From Ktedonobacterales bacterium (GTDB lineage Bacteria; Chloroflexota; Ktedonobacteria; Ktedonobacterales; JADMIN01), in NCBI GenBank assembly GCA_015478575.1, contig JADMIN010000130.1, forward strand, positions 1 through 6,958: a stretch of 6,958 nt of DNA, in the 5' to 3' direction. A program made the translations under genes and the position numbers. The notes beneath the pieces were generated by a model, which was given only the letters and a program-made list of their open reading frames with translations, did no database searches and was not told the origin of the DNA. Each line of letters starts with the position of its first letter. Position 1 is the first letter of the stretch. Below are positions 1 through 5,983 of this stretch, one piece after another.

Positions 1-2
1 TC

Positions 3-380
3 TTCACTGGAGCGGAGATTCTGGTGATCATCGGGTCGGAGTACGGTCGCCTGGTTCCTTCGACCAGCGGCCATCCGTCCGAGACCGCTGGGCGGTACAC
101 TTTTCAGGATGGCATCGGCGAGGTCGGCTTCATCAATCCAGTCCGCGAGCCGTTCTGCCGCTGATGTGATCGCATTCGCCTCACCGCTGATGGGCACCTG
201 CGCACCTGCCTCTTCGCGCACACCGAGACTGATCTGCGCGCGGTGCTGCGCTCCGGCCAGAGCGATGAGGAACTGGCGCGCGCCATCCGCGTTGCCGTCT
301 GGCATAAGGAACTGAAGCACCACATCGGCGACACGCGCTTCCGCCGTACCGCCCGCTCGATGTCCATGATCGGCGGCTAG
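3..380 (+). pseudogene. moaA: GTP 3',8-cyclase MoaA, C-terminal part, interrupted by in-frame TGA; 5' end outside window
   Basis: MoaA is a radical SAM enzyme that converts GTP to 3',8-cyclo-GTP, the first step of molybdenum cofactor synthesis. Reading from base 3 gives 53 codons with the MoaA C-terminal pattern, including GEVGFINPVREPFC. A TGA follows at 162-164. The same frame continues for 71 codons (CDRIRLTADGHLRTCLF, TETDLRAVLRSG, ending SMSMIGG) to TAG at 378-380. The three cysteines at 156-158, 165-167 and 207-209 form CX2CX13C, the spacing that binds the second [4Fe-4S] cluster in MoaA. The conserved Gly-Gly end is present. The only defect seen is the TGA, which replaces the second x of CX2C. 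Termination there would remove two of the three cluster ligands, so the product would be inactive unless the TGA is read through. A single C-to-T change from CGA (Arg) or G-to-A from TGG (Trp) could have made it. Family identity is confident; pseudogene versus recoding versus sequence error is unresolved. Confidence 0.85.
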
Positions 381-421
381 GGGCCAGGGATGGTATAGGC
401 AATCCTTGCCGAAGGGCACAT

Positions 422-442
422 GCGCGTGGCGCGTGGCGCGTG
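422..442 (+). repeat. Three tandem copies of a 7-bp unit (gcgcgtg)
   Basis: Perfect 7-bp direct repeats at 422-428, 429-435 and 436-442 lie between moaA and the CHAP lipoprotein gene. They sit directly upstream of a TATACT hexamer, where a -35 element would be expected. Copy number could vary by replication slippage. Confidence 0.8.
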
Positions 443-448
443 GCATCG

Positions 449-454
449 TATACT
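449..454 (+). promoter_or_regulatory. Possible -10 box for the CHAP lipoprotein gene
   Basis: TATACT matches the sigma70 -10 consensus at five of six positions and lies about 90 bp upstream of the start codon at 543. No convincing -35 is found 16-18 bp upstream, because that position falls in the 7-bp tandem repeat. The nearest TTGCCG, at 406-411, is too far away (37 bp). It is a weak candidate that would need an activator or another sigma factor. Confidence 0.25.
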
Positions 455-530
455 GGCTCTTGGTGGGTGCTGGCCCATTCAGGAAGGGGCGCTCGTGCTC
501 CAGGGCGAGGGATGGCGGCGCAGGGATGAT

Positions 531-535
531 GGAGG
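531..535 (+). promoter_or_regulatory. Ribosome binding site that fixes the CHAP lipoprotein start
   Basis: GGAGG lies 7 nt before the ATG at 543. It decides in favour of this start over an in-frame ATG at 420, which has no such site and would put 41 extra residues before the lipoprotein signal peptide. Confidence 0.8.
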
Positions 536-542
536 TGGTGTT

Positions 543-1769
543 ATGCGGATACGCGCGTGTTGGTTCGCGATCTGGGGGGTGATGGCCAGTGCGCTCGCGC
601 TGACACTACTGGCGCTGCCGGCATGCGCATCGAAGCCGTCCGCTGCCACGTCCGCGGCTACGCCGACAGCGGTCGCTCCTACGCCCGTGACGCGCGCAAC
701 GGCGACACCCGTCCCCGCCCCGCCCTATGCTGGCACGACCTACACCGATGCCAAACTTGGCTTTCGGCTGCTGGTCCCGTCGGGCTGGCGTGCCGTGCCA
801 CAGCCAGGCACGCGCGCCGCCGCGAGCACTACCACGGTCCTGCTGGAAAGTGGGCAGAATGCGACGATCCAGGTCGCGGTGATGCGTGGGCCGGGAATGC
901 CCGCCACCTTTGCCCAGCGCGGCGCGCCAGGTCTTCGCGTCGGCGCCTATCCCGGCTTCAGTGCCGATACGTCGCTGCGTGAGGGGAAAGTGCCCTGCCT
1001 CGTGCGTCTCTTCCTCGCTGGGCAGGATTATGTCATCGCGGATTGGTGCGCGATGGACGATACGGCGCACACCGCGCAGTTCGGGGCGGTGCTCGCCACC
1101 TACCAACCCGCGGCCACGGGATTCACGCCCGCCGCGCCCTCCGCCCCTCCGCCCCAGAGTTGCGCTCAGGCCCAGGCGACGCACGGCTACAACGCGGCGG
1201 GCTGGGGTCGCATGCTGGCGCCGCCCAACGGCGGAGCGGGTCCCTACCAACTTGGGGCATACGTGTGCAGCAACACTGGATCGCCCGATCGCTATCTCTT
1301 CCAATGCACCGAACTGATCAATCGCGTCATCCGCGAGCTATGGGGCCTCTATCACGTTCCGGGCAGCGCGGCCCGCTACTTTGATTACTATCAGGATGGC
1401 ACGCGCCATCCCGGCAATATTCGTGACCTGCCGGCGGGGAGTTATCAGTACTCGGACGACGCCAGCCAAGGTACGAGCGCGTTCAAGCCGCGTATCGGCG
1501 ATCTGCTCGTCTTTCAGGATGTCACCGCGCCCCGCGTCGGGTGGACGTCAGGATTGACCACGTCCCCTGGCCATATCGCCATCATCACCGGTGTGGATGC
1601 GGGAAATGTCTATGTCGCTCAAGAGAACTACAGCGACAGTCAATACTTCATGGCGCTGCCAATGGCCACCACCGCCCACGGCTACGCGATCACCGACCGG
1701 AGTGGCATCCCCAACCGTATCGTACGCGGCTGGATCCACTTCACGGCGAACGGCGGCCCAGCGGATTAG
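543..1769 (+). CDS. Secreted lipoprotein with PsbP/DUF1795-like region and C-terminal CHAP domain
   Basis: The 408-residue product starts with a lipoprotein signal peptide (MRIRACWFAIWGV..., lipobox LPAC, lipidated Cys28). A Thr/Ala/Pro-rich linker follows (about 31-62), as is common when a domain is held away from the membrane. Residues 63-188 begin YTDAKLGFRLLVPSGW, resembling PsbP/DUF1795-type domains; this match is weaker. After a Pro-rich hinge (about 192-206), residues 207-400 look like a CHAP cysteine amidase/peptidase. They contain FQCTEL (nucleophile Cys255), SPGHIAII (His344) and VAQENY (Glu361/Asn362). CHAP proteins cut peptidoglycan peptides or cross-bridges, so a role at the cell wall outside the membrane is inferred. 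Cysteines 152, 169, 207 and 242 could form disulfides. The start is set by GGAGG 7 nt upstream, and the stop is TAG. The gene converges on btuD, with 5 bp between stops and no terminator visible. CHAP identity is fairly sure; the substrate is unknown. Confidence 0.85.
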   Translation: MRIRACWFAIWGVMASALALTLLALPACASKPSAATSAATPTAVAPTPVTRATATPVPAPPYAGTTYTDAKLGFRLLVPSGWRAVPQPGTRAAASTTTVLLESGQNATIQVAVMRGPGMPATFAQRGAPGLRVGAYPGFSADTSLREGKVPCLVRLFLAGQDYVIADWCAMDDTAHTAQFGAVLATYQPAATGFTPAAPSAPPPQSCAQAQATHGYNAAGWGRMLAPPNGGAGPYQLGAYVCSNTGSPDRYLFQCTELINRVIRELWGLYHVPGSAARYFDYYQDGTRHPGNIRDLPAGSYQYSDDASQGTSAFKPRIGDLLVFQDVTAPRVGWTSGLTTSPGHIAIITGVDAGNVYVAQENYSDSQYFMALPMATTAHGYAITDRSGIPNRIVRGWIHFTANGGPAD

Positions 1770-1774
1770 CGTCG

Positions 1775-3127
1775 CTACGCCCGCGGGGTGACGCTCGGCG
1801 GGGGCGCTAGCGCCAGCAGTGCCACGGCCTCGGCGGGCGAGGCCACCCAACGCGCCCCCGCCGCCGCGAGCGCATGATACAGCGCTGGCCCGCGTCCAGA
1901 GAAGTCACGTGCCCGCGCGTCCGCCACGGTCACATCCCGCTCATGCGCGTCGTCACCAGCGAGCGCCATGCCTGGTTCGAGCACGATGACCAGCGCGCCA
2001 TCGGCGAGCGCGGCGAGCGCGGCCTCGAGCAGACTCACGTTGCCGGAGCCGAGCGGCATGGGGCAGAGCATGACGGCGCCCGCCATACGCATCCGCTCGC
2101 GCGCCGCCGCCAATCCCTGCGCTGAGACGGGCGCATAGGGCGGCTCCTCGATACACTGCGCCGCCAGTCGCCGCGCCAACGCGCAATCGCTGTCGCCCAC
2201 ATTGAGCGGCCCCGCGCTGAAAGGGATGCCCGCGTCAGCCAGCGTGCGCATCAAGAGCTCGCCTGAGCCGCCCCCCGCGAGGATGTGCGCGCGCGCGACC
2301 GTGGCATGCGCGTCGGTATCCGCCGCCTCATCCCGCCCAGTATAGCCCGGCGGCAGCACGCTCAGATGCTCCTCGCCGCGCAGGATGCCCACTCGCACCG
2401 GCGTCCCATACACCCGCGAGAGCAGGGCGCCATCCAGCACACGCGCGGGCGGGCCATCGGCGACGACACGGCGGTGGAAGAGCACGAGGCGCGGGAAGTA
2501 GCGCGCGGCCAGATTGAGGTCATGCAGCGCCGCGATCACGGTCAGCCCGCGCTCGGTATTGAGGCGGCGGAGCAACTCAAGCATCTCGATCTGATGCTTG
2601 ATATCCAGGTGGGCCGTCGGCTCGTCCAGTAACAGCACGCTCGGTGCCTGGGCCAGGGCCAACGCCACGATGACGCGCTGCCGTTCACCGCCGCTGAGTT
2701 CGTTGAAGACACGGTCGGCCAGCGCGGTGGTGTTGGTGGCCGCCAGCGCCGCGGCCACCGCCTCGCGGTCGTCGCTGCCGAAGGTGCCGAGGATGCCCCG
2801 GTGCGGCGCGCGCCCCATCTCCACCAGTTGGCGTGTGGTGTAGGCGAATTGCACCGAAAACGCCTGGGGCACGACCGCGACCATGCGTGCCAGCGCCCGC
2901 CGCGAGAGACGCCGCGACTCGGCTCCATGCAACAGCACGCGCCCGGTGAGGGGCTTGAGCGTGGCGGCGGCCAGCCCCAGGAGGGTGGATTTGCCGGCGC
3001 CGTTTGGCCCCAGCAAGCCCACCATCGCGCCGGGCGCGACCGCGAGCGTGACATCCTCGATCACGGGTTCGCGGGCATAGGCGAAACCGACCTGCTCGAA
3101 GGCCAGGGCCGCCAGCGTCTTTGCCAT
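1775..3127 (-). CDS. btuD: Cobalamin ABC transporter ATPase BtuD with extra C-terminal domain
   Basis: This 450-residue protein powers corrinoid import with BtuC and BtuF. Residues 1-260 are a canonical ABC ATPase of the FepC/BtuD type. They carry Walker A GPNGAGKST (40-48), Q-loop Gln88, signature LSGGE (144-148), Walker B VLLLDEP (164-170), D-loop AHLD and H-loop His202. BtuD ATPases are usually about 250-270 residues, so about 180 residues are additional. Residues about 276-435 start AHILAGGGSGELLM and contain GPLNVGDSDCALA and CPMPLGSGNVSLLE, then AHERDVTVADARARDF. The glycine-rich loop after a beta-strand suggests a Rossmann-like nucleotide or cofactor fold; its role is unknown. The ATG is preceded by AAGGA with 6 nt spacing. 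That site overlaps the TAA of btuC, and only 9 bp separate the genes, so translation is probably coupled. The stop is TAG. ATPase assignment is very secure; cobalamin specificity comes from the riboswitch. Confidence 0.93.
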   Translation of the reverse strand: MAKTLAALAFEQVGFAYAREPVIEDVTLAVAPGAMVGLLGPNGAGKSTLLGLAAATLKPLTGRVLLHGAESRRLSRRALARMVAVVPQAFSVQFAYTTRQLVEMGRAPHRGILGTFGSDDREAVAAALAATNTTALADRVFNELSGGERQRVIVALALAQAPSVLLLDEPTAHLDIKHQIEMLELLRRLNTERGLTVIAALHDLNLAARYFPRLVLFHRRVVADGPPARVLDGALLSRVYGTPVRVGILRGEEHLSVLPPGYTGRDEAADTDAHATVARAHILAGGGSGELLMRTLADAGIPFSAGPLNVGDSDCALARRLAAQCIEEPPYAPVSAQGLAAARERMRMAGAVMLCPMPLGSGNVSLLEAALAALADGALVIVLEPGMALAGDDAHERDVTVADARARDFSGRGPALYHALAAAGARWVASPAEAVALLALAPPPSVTPRA

Positions 3128-3136
3128 AGGAGATCC

Positions 3137-4276
3137 TTACCAGGAGTAGCGGGAGCCGGAGCGCCGCAACAGCCAGAGAAAGAACGGCCCGCCCACCAGC
3201 GCCGTCAGCACGCCGAGCGGCAACTCCGAGGGCGCGACCAGCGTGCGCGCGAGCAGGTCAGCCGCCACCACGAAGATCGCGCCGCCCAGGGCCGAGGCGG
3301 GCAGCAACAGGCGATGGCGCGGGCCAAGCAGGATGCGGCAGAGGTGGGGCGCGACCAAGCCGACAAAGCCGACCAGGCCACTGATCGAGACGGCCCCAGC
3401 CACCAGCAGCGAGGCCACCGCGACGATGGCCAGCTTGGCACGCTCCACCCGCCAGCCCAGGTGGCCCACCATCTCCTCACCCAGCGCGAAGGCATCCAGC
3501 ACTGGCGCGAGCAGGAGGCTGGCCGCCAGACCGACGATGACAAGCCCCCCCACCAGGAGAACTGGTGCCCAGTCCTGTACAGCTATTCCACCAGCGAGCC
3601 AGACATACAGCCCCACCGCCCGCAGCCCCAACCGCTGATTCTGGGTGATGAGGAGGGTCTGAGCGGCGGCGAAGATCGCCCCCACCGCTACCCCAGCCAG
3701 GAGCAGCGTCACCACCGGCGTCCGCCCACGCCGCGTCGCCAGCGCATAGACGAGCGCGACCGAGAGCAGCGCGCCAGCGAACGCCATCACCGCCAGCAGG
3801 CTAAAGCCGACCCAATAGAGGGAAAACGCCGGCAGGAGGAACGCCACGGTCGCGCCGAGCGCCGCGCCAGAGGAGGTGCCCAGCAGCAGAGGATCTGCCA
3901 AAGGGTTGCGCAGGAGCCCCTGGAAGAGTGTGCCCGCCAGGCCCAACGCCGCCCCCACCAATGCCGCGCCGCAGACTCGCGGCAAGCGCAGAAGCACGAT
4001 CGCTTGATCTATGCTGGACCACCGCGGCGCGAAGTGGAGAAAGGGCAGTTGATTGAGGATGACACGCGCGGTGGTGAGCGGCGCGATCGGCACGGCGCCC
4101 ACGCCGGCGGCGGCCACCAGCGTGGCGAAGAGCACCAGCGCCATCAGCGGCAGCGCTCCCGCCCTCCAGCCCGCGCGCATCCGTGGCCGTACCCAGCCAC
4201 GCGGCGTGACGGCCACCAAGGGCGCCGCGGGTGCCACGGCATCCGCCCGTCGCCGCCGATCGAGCATGCGCGCCAC
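3137..4276 (-). CDS. btuC: Cobalamin ABC transporter permease BtuC (FecCD family)
   Basis: The 379-residue integral membrane permease forms the channel with BtuD. FecCD hallmarks are visible: LRLPRV (about 97-101), AGTLFQGLLRNPLADPLLLG with SSGA after it (about 114-138), GEEMVGHLGW on a cytoplasmic loop (about 266), SGLVGFVGLVAPHLCRILLG (about 299-318), and ELPLGVLTALVGGPFFLWLL near the C-terminus. Long hydrophobic stretches are consistent with the roughly ten helices of the family. The first helix begins near residue 38, after an Arg-rich cytoplasmic N-terminus. The start is taken as GTG at 4276, because AGGGGAGG ends 9 nt before it. An ATG at 4267 would be 18 nt from that site, and an upstream in-frame TTG at 4369 has none and would add 31 residues of non-family sequence. 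It lies 182 bp after btuF and 9 bp before btuD. The stop is TAA. Confidence 0.93.
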   Translation of the reverse strand: MARMLDRRRRADAVAPAAPLVAVTPRGWVRPRMRAGWRAGALPLMALVLFATLVAAAGVGAVPIAPLTTARVILNQLPFLHFAPRWSSIDQAIVLLRLPRVCGAALVGAALGLAGTLFQGLLRNPLADPLLLGTSSGAALGATVAFLLPAFSLYWVGFSLLAVMAFAGALLSVALVYALATRRGRTPVVTLLLAGVAVGAIFAAAQTLLITQNQRLGLRAVGLYVWLAGGIAVQDWAPVLLVGGLVIVGLAASLLLAPVLDAFALGEEMVGHLGWRVERAKLAIVAVASLLVAGAVSISGLVGFVGLVAPHLCRILLGPRHRLLLPASALGGAIFVVAADLLARTLVAPSELPLGVLTALVGGPFFLWLLRRSGSRYSW

Positions 4277-4285
4277 AGCTTCTTG

Positions 4286-4293
4286 CCTCCCCT
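4286..4293 (-). promoter_or_regulatory. Ribosome binding site that fixes the btuC GTG start
   Basis: AGGGGAGG on the minus strand ends at 4286, 9 nt before the GTG at 4276-4274. The spacing to the next in-frame ATG (4267) is 18 nt, too long for efficient initiation. Confidence 0.7.
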
Positions 4294-4354
4294 CTCCTAC
4301 CGGTCTGGCGATCCAGAGATGGCGAATGCGCGGGCGGCTCGCCTCCCAGGATGG

Positions 4355-4381
4355 CTCACCCTCTGGCAAGACTCACCCTCT
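4355..4381 (-). repeat. 10-bp direct repeat in the btuF-btuC gap
   Basis: The minus-strand sequence AGAGGGTGAG occurs at 4364-4355 and again at 4381-4372, offset by 17 bp, inside the 182-bp spacer between btuF and btuC. Apart from this and alternating GC tracts the spacer holds nothing recognisable. No terminator is seen, which supports one transcript. Confidence 0.6.
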
Positions 4382-4458
4382 AGCGGGCCGCCGCGTGGTC
4401 TTGCGCGCGAGGCGATGACGCACGATCTCCCCGCGCGCGTGCTTTCTCCATTCCGCGC

Positions 4459-5442
4459 CTATGCGCCGAAAAGCTCAGGGTGCAACTGCTTGGCCACCTG
4501 CTCCAGCGCATCCACCAGTCGCGGGCCAGGGCGCTGAATAGGATTCGGGTCAAGCGCATAGATCCGGCCGCTCTTCACCGCGGCGAGCGTCGCCCACCCT
4601 GGCCGGGAGGTGACTGACGATGGTGTGCCGCTGTACTGCGCGCCGCCAGTCAGGATAATGACCTGCGGGTTAGCTTTGAGGATACTCTCCACACTCACCG
4701 CTGGATAGCCACCGCTGGCGCTATCGCTGGCAAAGATGTTGATACCGCCGGCATCGCGGATGATCTCATCGCCGAAGGAGCCGCCGCCATAGGCGAAGAT
4801 TGGGGGCGGCGCGTAGCCAACCTCCATATAGGTCGTGACGGGGGCGGCGCTCTGTACCTTCCGCTTCACCGTCTCGATCCGCTGTCGCAGGGAGGCGGCC
4901 AAGCTGTTCGCGCTCGCCTCATTGTGGATGAGCTGGCCGATCAACTGAATCTCGAGCAGTGTGCCCGTGAGGTCTTTGGCGGGCAGGTCCACAACGTTGA
5001 TGCCTTGCTGCGTTAGCGCGCGGTCAATCTTCGTGGTGAAGCCGCCCCAACTCAAGACGAGATCTGGCTTGAGCGCGAGCACCTGCTCGGTGAGGTTAGT
5101 CGCACTGGTAGAATAGACATCCAGTTTGGGCGTGATGGCTGCCATCGCGGCGGGATAATCCGTGGTGACATCCACCGCGACAACGCGCGCCGATGCGCCC
5201 AACGCGCCGAGCATCTCGCTATCGCCAGCGGTCAGCGAGATGATGCGTTGTGGCGCCTGGGCGGGAATGACGATGGGCGTGCCGTTGGCATCTTGGGCCA
5301 GCAACGGTTGCGCTGGCCCAGAGGTGCCCGGCGCGTTTCCTGAAGAGCCGCAGCCCGCGAGGACGAGGGCGAGCAGCATGAGGACGCCGCAGACGATGGG
5401 CAACTGGTGTGCTAGGCGGTTGGTGTACTGGCTGCGCTTCAT
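4459..5442 (-). CDS. btuF: Cobalamin-binding lipoprotein BtuF (ABC transporter substrate-binding protein)
   Basis: The 327-residue protein captures the corrinoid outside the membrane and delivers it to BtuCD. It begins MKRSQYTNRLAHQ, has a hydrophobic core and an LAGC lipobox (lipidated Cys31), then a Gly/Ser/Pro linker. Residues about 65-320 are a Peripla_BP_2 (type III) binding domain. The first lobe has PQRIISLTAGDSEMLGALG, VVAVDVTTDYP, LALKPDLVLSW and the start of the connecting helix (about 158-195). The second lobe has YMEVGYAPPPIFAYGGGSFGDEII, AGGINIF, ILKANPQVIIL and SGRIYALDPN. Acidic residues Glu76 and Asp225/Glu226 are at positions where such proteins dock to permease arginines (inferred). 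The ATG at 5442 is chosen from GGAGG 9 nt upstream. The reading frame stays open for another 148 codons, but that stretch is the riboswitch leader. First gene of the operon; stop TAG. Iron-siderophore proteins share this fold; the riboswitch is what points to cobalamin. Confidence 0.93.
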   Translation of the reverse strand: MKRSQYTNRLAHQLPIVCGVLMLLALVLAGCGSSGNAPGTSGPAQPLLAQDANGTPIVIPAQAPQRIISLTAGDSEMLGALGASARVVAVDVTTDYPAAMAAITPKLDVYSTSATNLTEQVLALKPDLVLSWGGFTTKIDRALTQQGINVVDLPAKDLTGTLLEIQLIGQLIHNEASANSLAASLRQRIETVKRKVQSAAPVTTYMEVGYAPPPIFAYGGGSFGDEIIRDAGGINIFASDSASGGYPAVSVESILKANPQVIILTGGAQYSGTPSSVTSRPGWATLAAVKSGRIYALDPNPIQRPGPRLVDALEQVAKQLHPELFGA

Positions 5443-5451
5443 ATGAGTAAG

Positions 5452-5456
5452 CCTCC
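5452..5456 (-). promoter_or_regulatory. btuF ribosome binding site
   Basis: GGAGG on the minus strand lies 9 nt before the ATG at 5442-5440. It settles the start well downstream of the open frame running through the riboswitch. Confidence 0.8.
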
Positions 5457-5463
5457 ACTGATG

Positions 5464-5497
5464 CGCGGGCAGAGCACGGCGCCACGGCCCGCCCGCG
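5464..5497 (-). other. GC-rich inverted repeat just upstream of the btuF ribosome binding site
   Basis: The 7-bp arms 5497-5491 (CGCGGGC) and 5470-5464 (GCCCGCG) can pair around a 20-nt loop, ending 7 nt before the GGAGG. It is not part of the aptamer or terminator. It could shape ribosome access, but in sequence this rich in GC it may be chance. Confidence 0.3.
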
Positions 5498-5554
5498 GCA
5501 TCTCGCGTGAATGACGATAGTGGCGACCACCATACTCTGGGCCAGCGCACCAGC

Positions 5555-5591
5555 AAAAAGCCCTCGCTCTCCACGCAGGGAGAGCGAGGGC
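5555..5591 (-). terminator. Riboswitch-controlled intrinsic terminator upstream of btuF
   Basis: On the minus strand a perfect 13-bp GC-rich stem (arms 5591-5579 and 5572-5560) with a 6-nt loop (5578-5573) is followed at once by five U residues (5559-5555). It lies about 57 nt after the 3' end of the cobalamin aptamer and 113 nt before the btuF start, the layout of a transcriptional-attenuation riboswitch. The 5' arm can alternatively pair with GGAGAG at 5616-5611, an antiterminator candidate. A small hairpin (5605-5593, CGCAG/CTGCG) would lie in its loop. GGAGAG itself overlaps a possible CTCCT/AGGAG hairpin. Confidence 0.92.
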
Positions 5592-5648
5592 ACGCAGCGG
5601 CTGCGATACTCTCTCCTCTTGGCGCGAAGGAGGCTGAGCGTCTACCGC

Positions 5649-5889
5649 GAGGTCGGTCTCCTGGCTTCCGGTCGCCCGCGACATCGGCCCGCGTCGCACC
5701 CAGATGGTGCGCGCGTAGAGGCGTCAGTCCGTCGGCGGTCCCGCTCACCTTCCCACCATGCGAGATGGCAGTGGTCTCACGCGCGAAACGTGAAGAGCGA
5801 GAATCTTGTCCGGTTACAGTGGCGCGTCCGCATCGGCTTTTCACCGATTTCCCATGGCCGCGCGTCCAGGGTTGGGCGCGGGCCACCTC
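5649..5889 (-). ncRNA. Cobalamin (B12) riboswitch aptamer
   Basis: On the minus strand the conserved blocks of the cobalamin riboswitch (Rfam RF00174 family) occur in order. P1 is GAGGT (5889-5885) with ACCTC (5653-5649). A P2-type stem is TGGCC-C-GCGC with GCGCGGCCA. Then come GGGAA with TCGGTGAAAAGCCGA (within 5853-5828), GCCACTGTAA (5823-5814), CCACTGCC (5774-5767), GGGAAGG (5754-5748) and GAAGCCAGGAGACCGACC (5668-5651). All core motifs are intact, so it should bind a corrinoid, most probably adenosylcobalamin given the complete long form. It follows the btu promoter directly and is followed by an intrinsic terminator, so ligand binding is expected to switch the operon off. Confidence 0.95.
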
Positions 5890-5918
5890 ACAGTCCCCAA
5901 GATACAGTTGTCTCGTGC

Positions 5919-5947
5919 AGTATAACGAGTGCGCGGGAGGAAGTCAA
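5919..5947 (-). promoter_or_regulatory. Sigma70-type promoter of the btuFCD operon
   Basis: On the minus strand TTGACT (5947-5942) and TATACT (5924-5919) are separated by exactly 17 bp, each differing from consensus by one base. Transcription would begin near 5912, about 23 nt before the aptamer P1 arm, giving a leader of about 470 nt. It lies between the methyltransferase stop (5984) and the riboswitch. Confidence 0.85.
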
Positions 5948-5983
5948 CCAGCGCCAAGTGCCCCTATACGAACGCGGCGCACG

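Noticed and set aside
166..210. SECIS element after the moaA TGA
   Set aside because: Only 4-bp stems (166-169 with 181-184, and 193-196 with 207-210) are seen, without a typical apical loop.
398..410. Terminator after moaA (GGCAA-TCC-TTGCC)
   Set aside because: The stem is only 5 bp and has no T tract.
420..542. Upstream in-frame ATG at 420 for the CHAP lipoprotein
   Set aside because: It has no Shine-Dalgarno site, would place 41 residues before the signal peptide, and overlaps the 7-bp tandem repeat.
1804..1815. Palindrome GGCGCTAGCGCC as a bidirectional terminator between the convergent genes
   Set aside because: It lies inside btuD coding sequence and has no T tract on either strand.
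4277..4369. TTG start at 4369 adding 31 residues to BtuC
   Set aside because: The extra residues do not look like permease sequence and no ribosome binding site precedes it; GTG at 4276 has an ideal one.
2801..4537. 578-codon open frame on the + strand
   Set aside because: It lies antisense to btuD, btuC and the end of btuF, and its translation is low-complexity Arg/Gln/His-rich with no family pattern; a codon-bias shadow.
5443..5886. 148-codon upstream extension of the btuF reading frame
   Set aside because: The frame stays open only because of high GC. The stretch is the riboswitch and terminator leader, and the lipoprotein signal peptide with GGAGG fixes the start at 5442.
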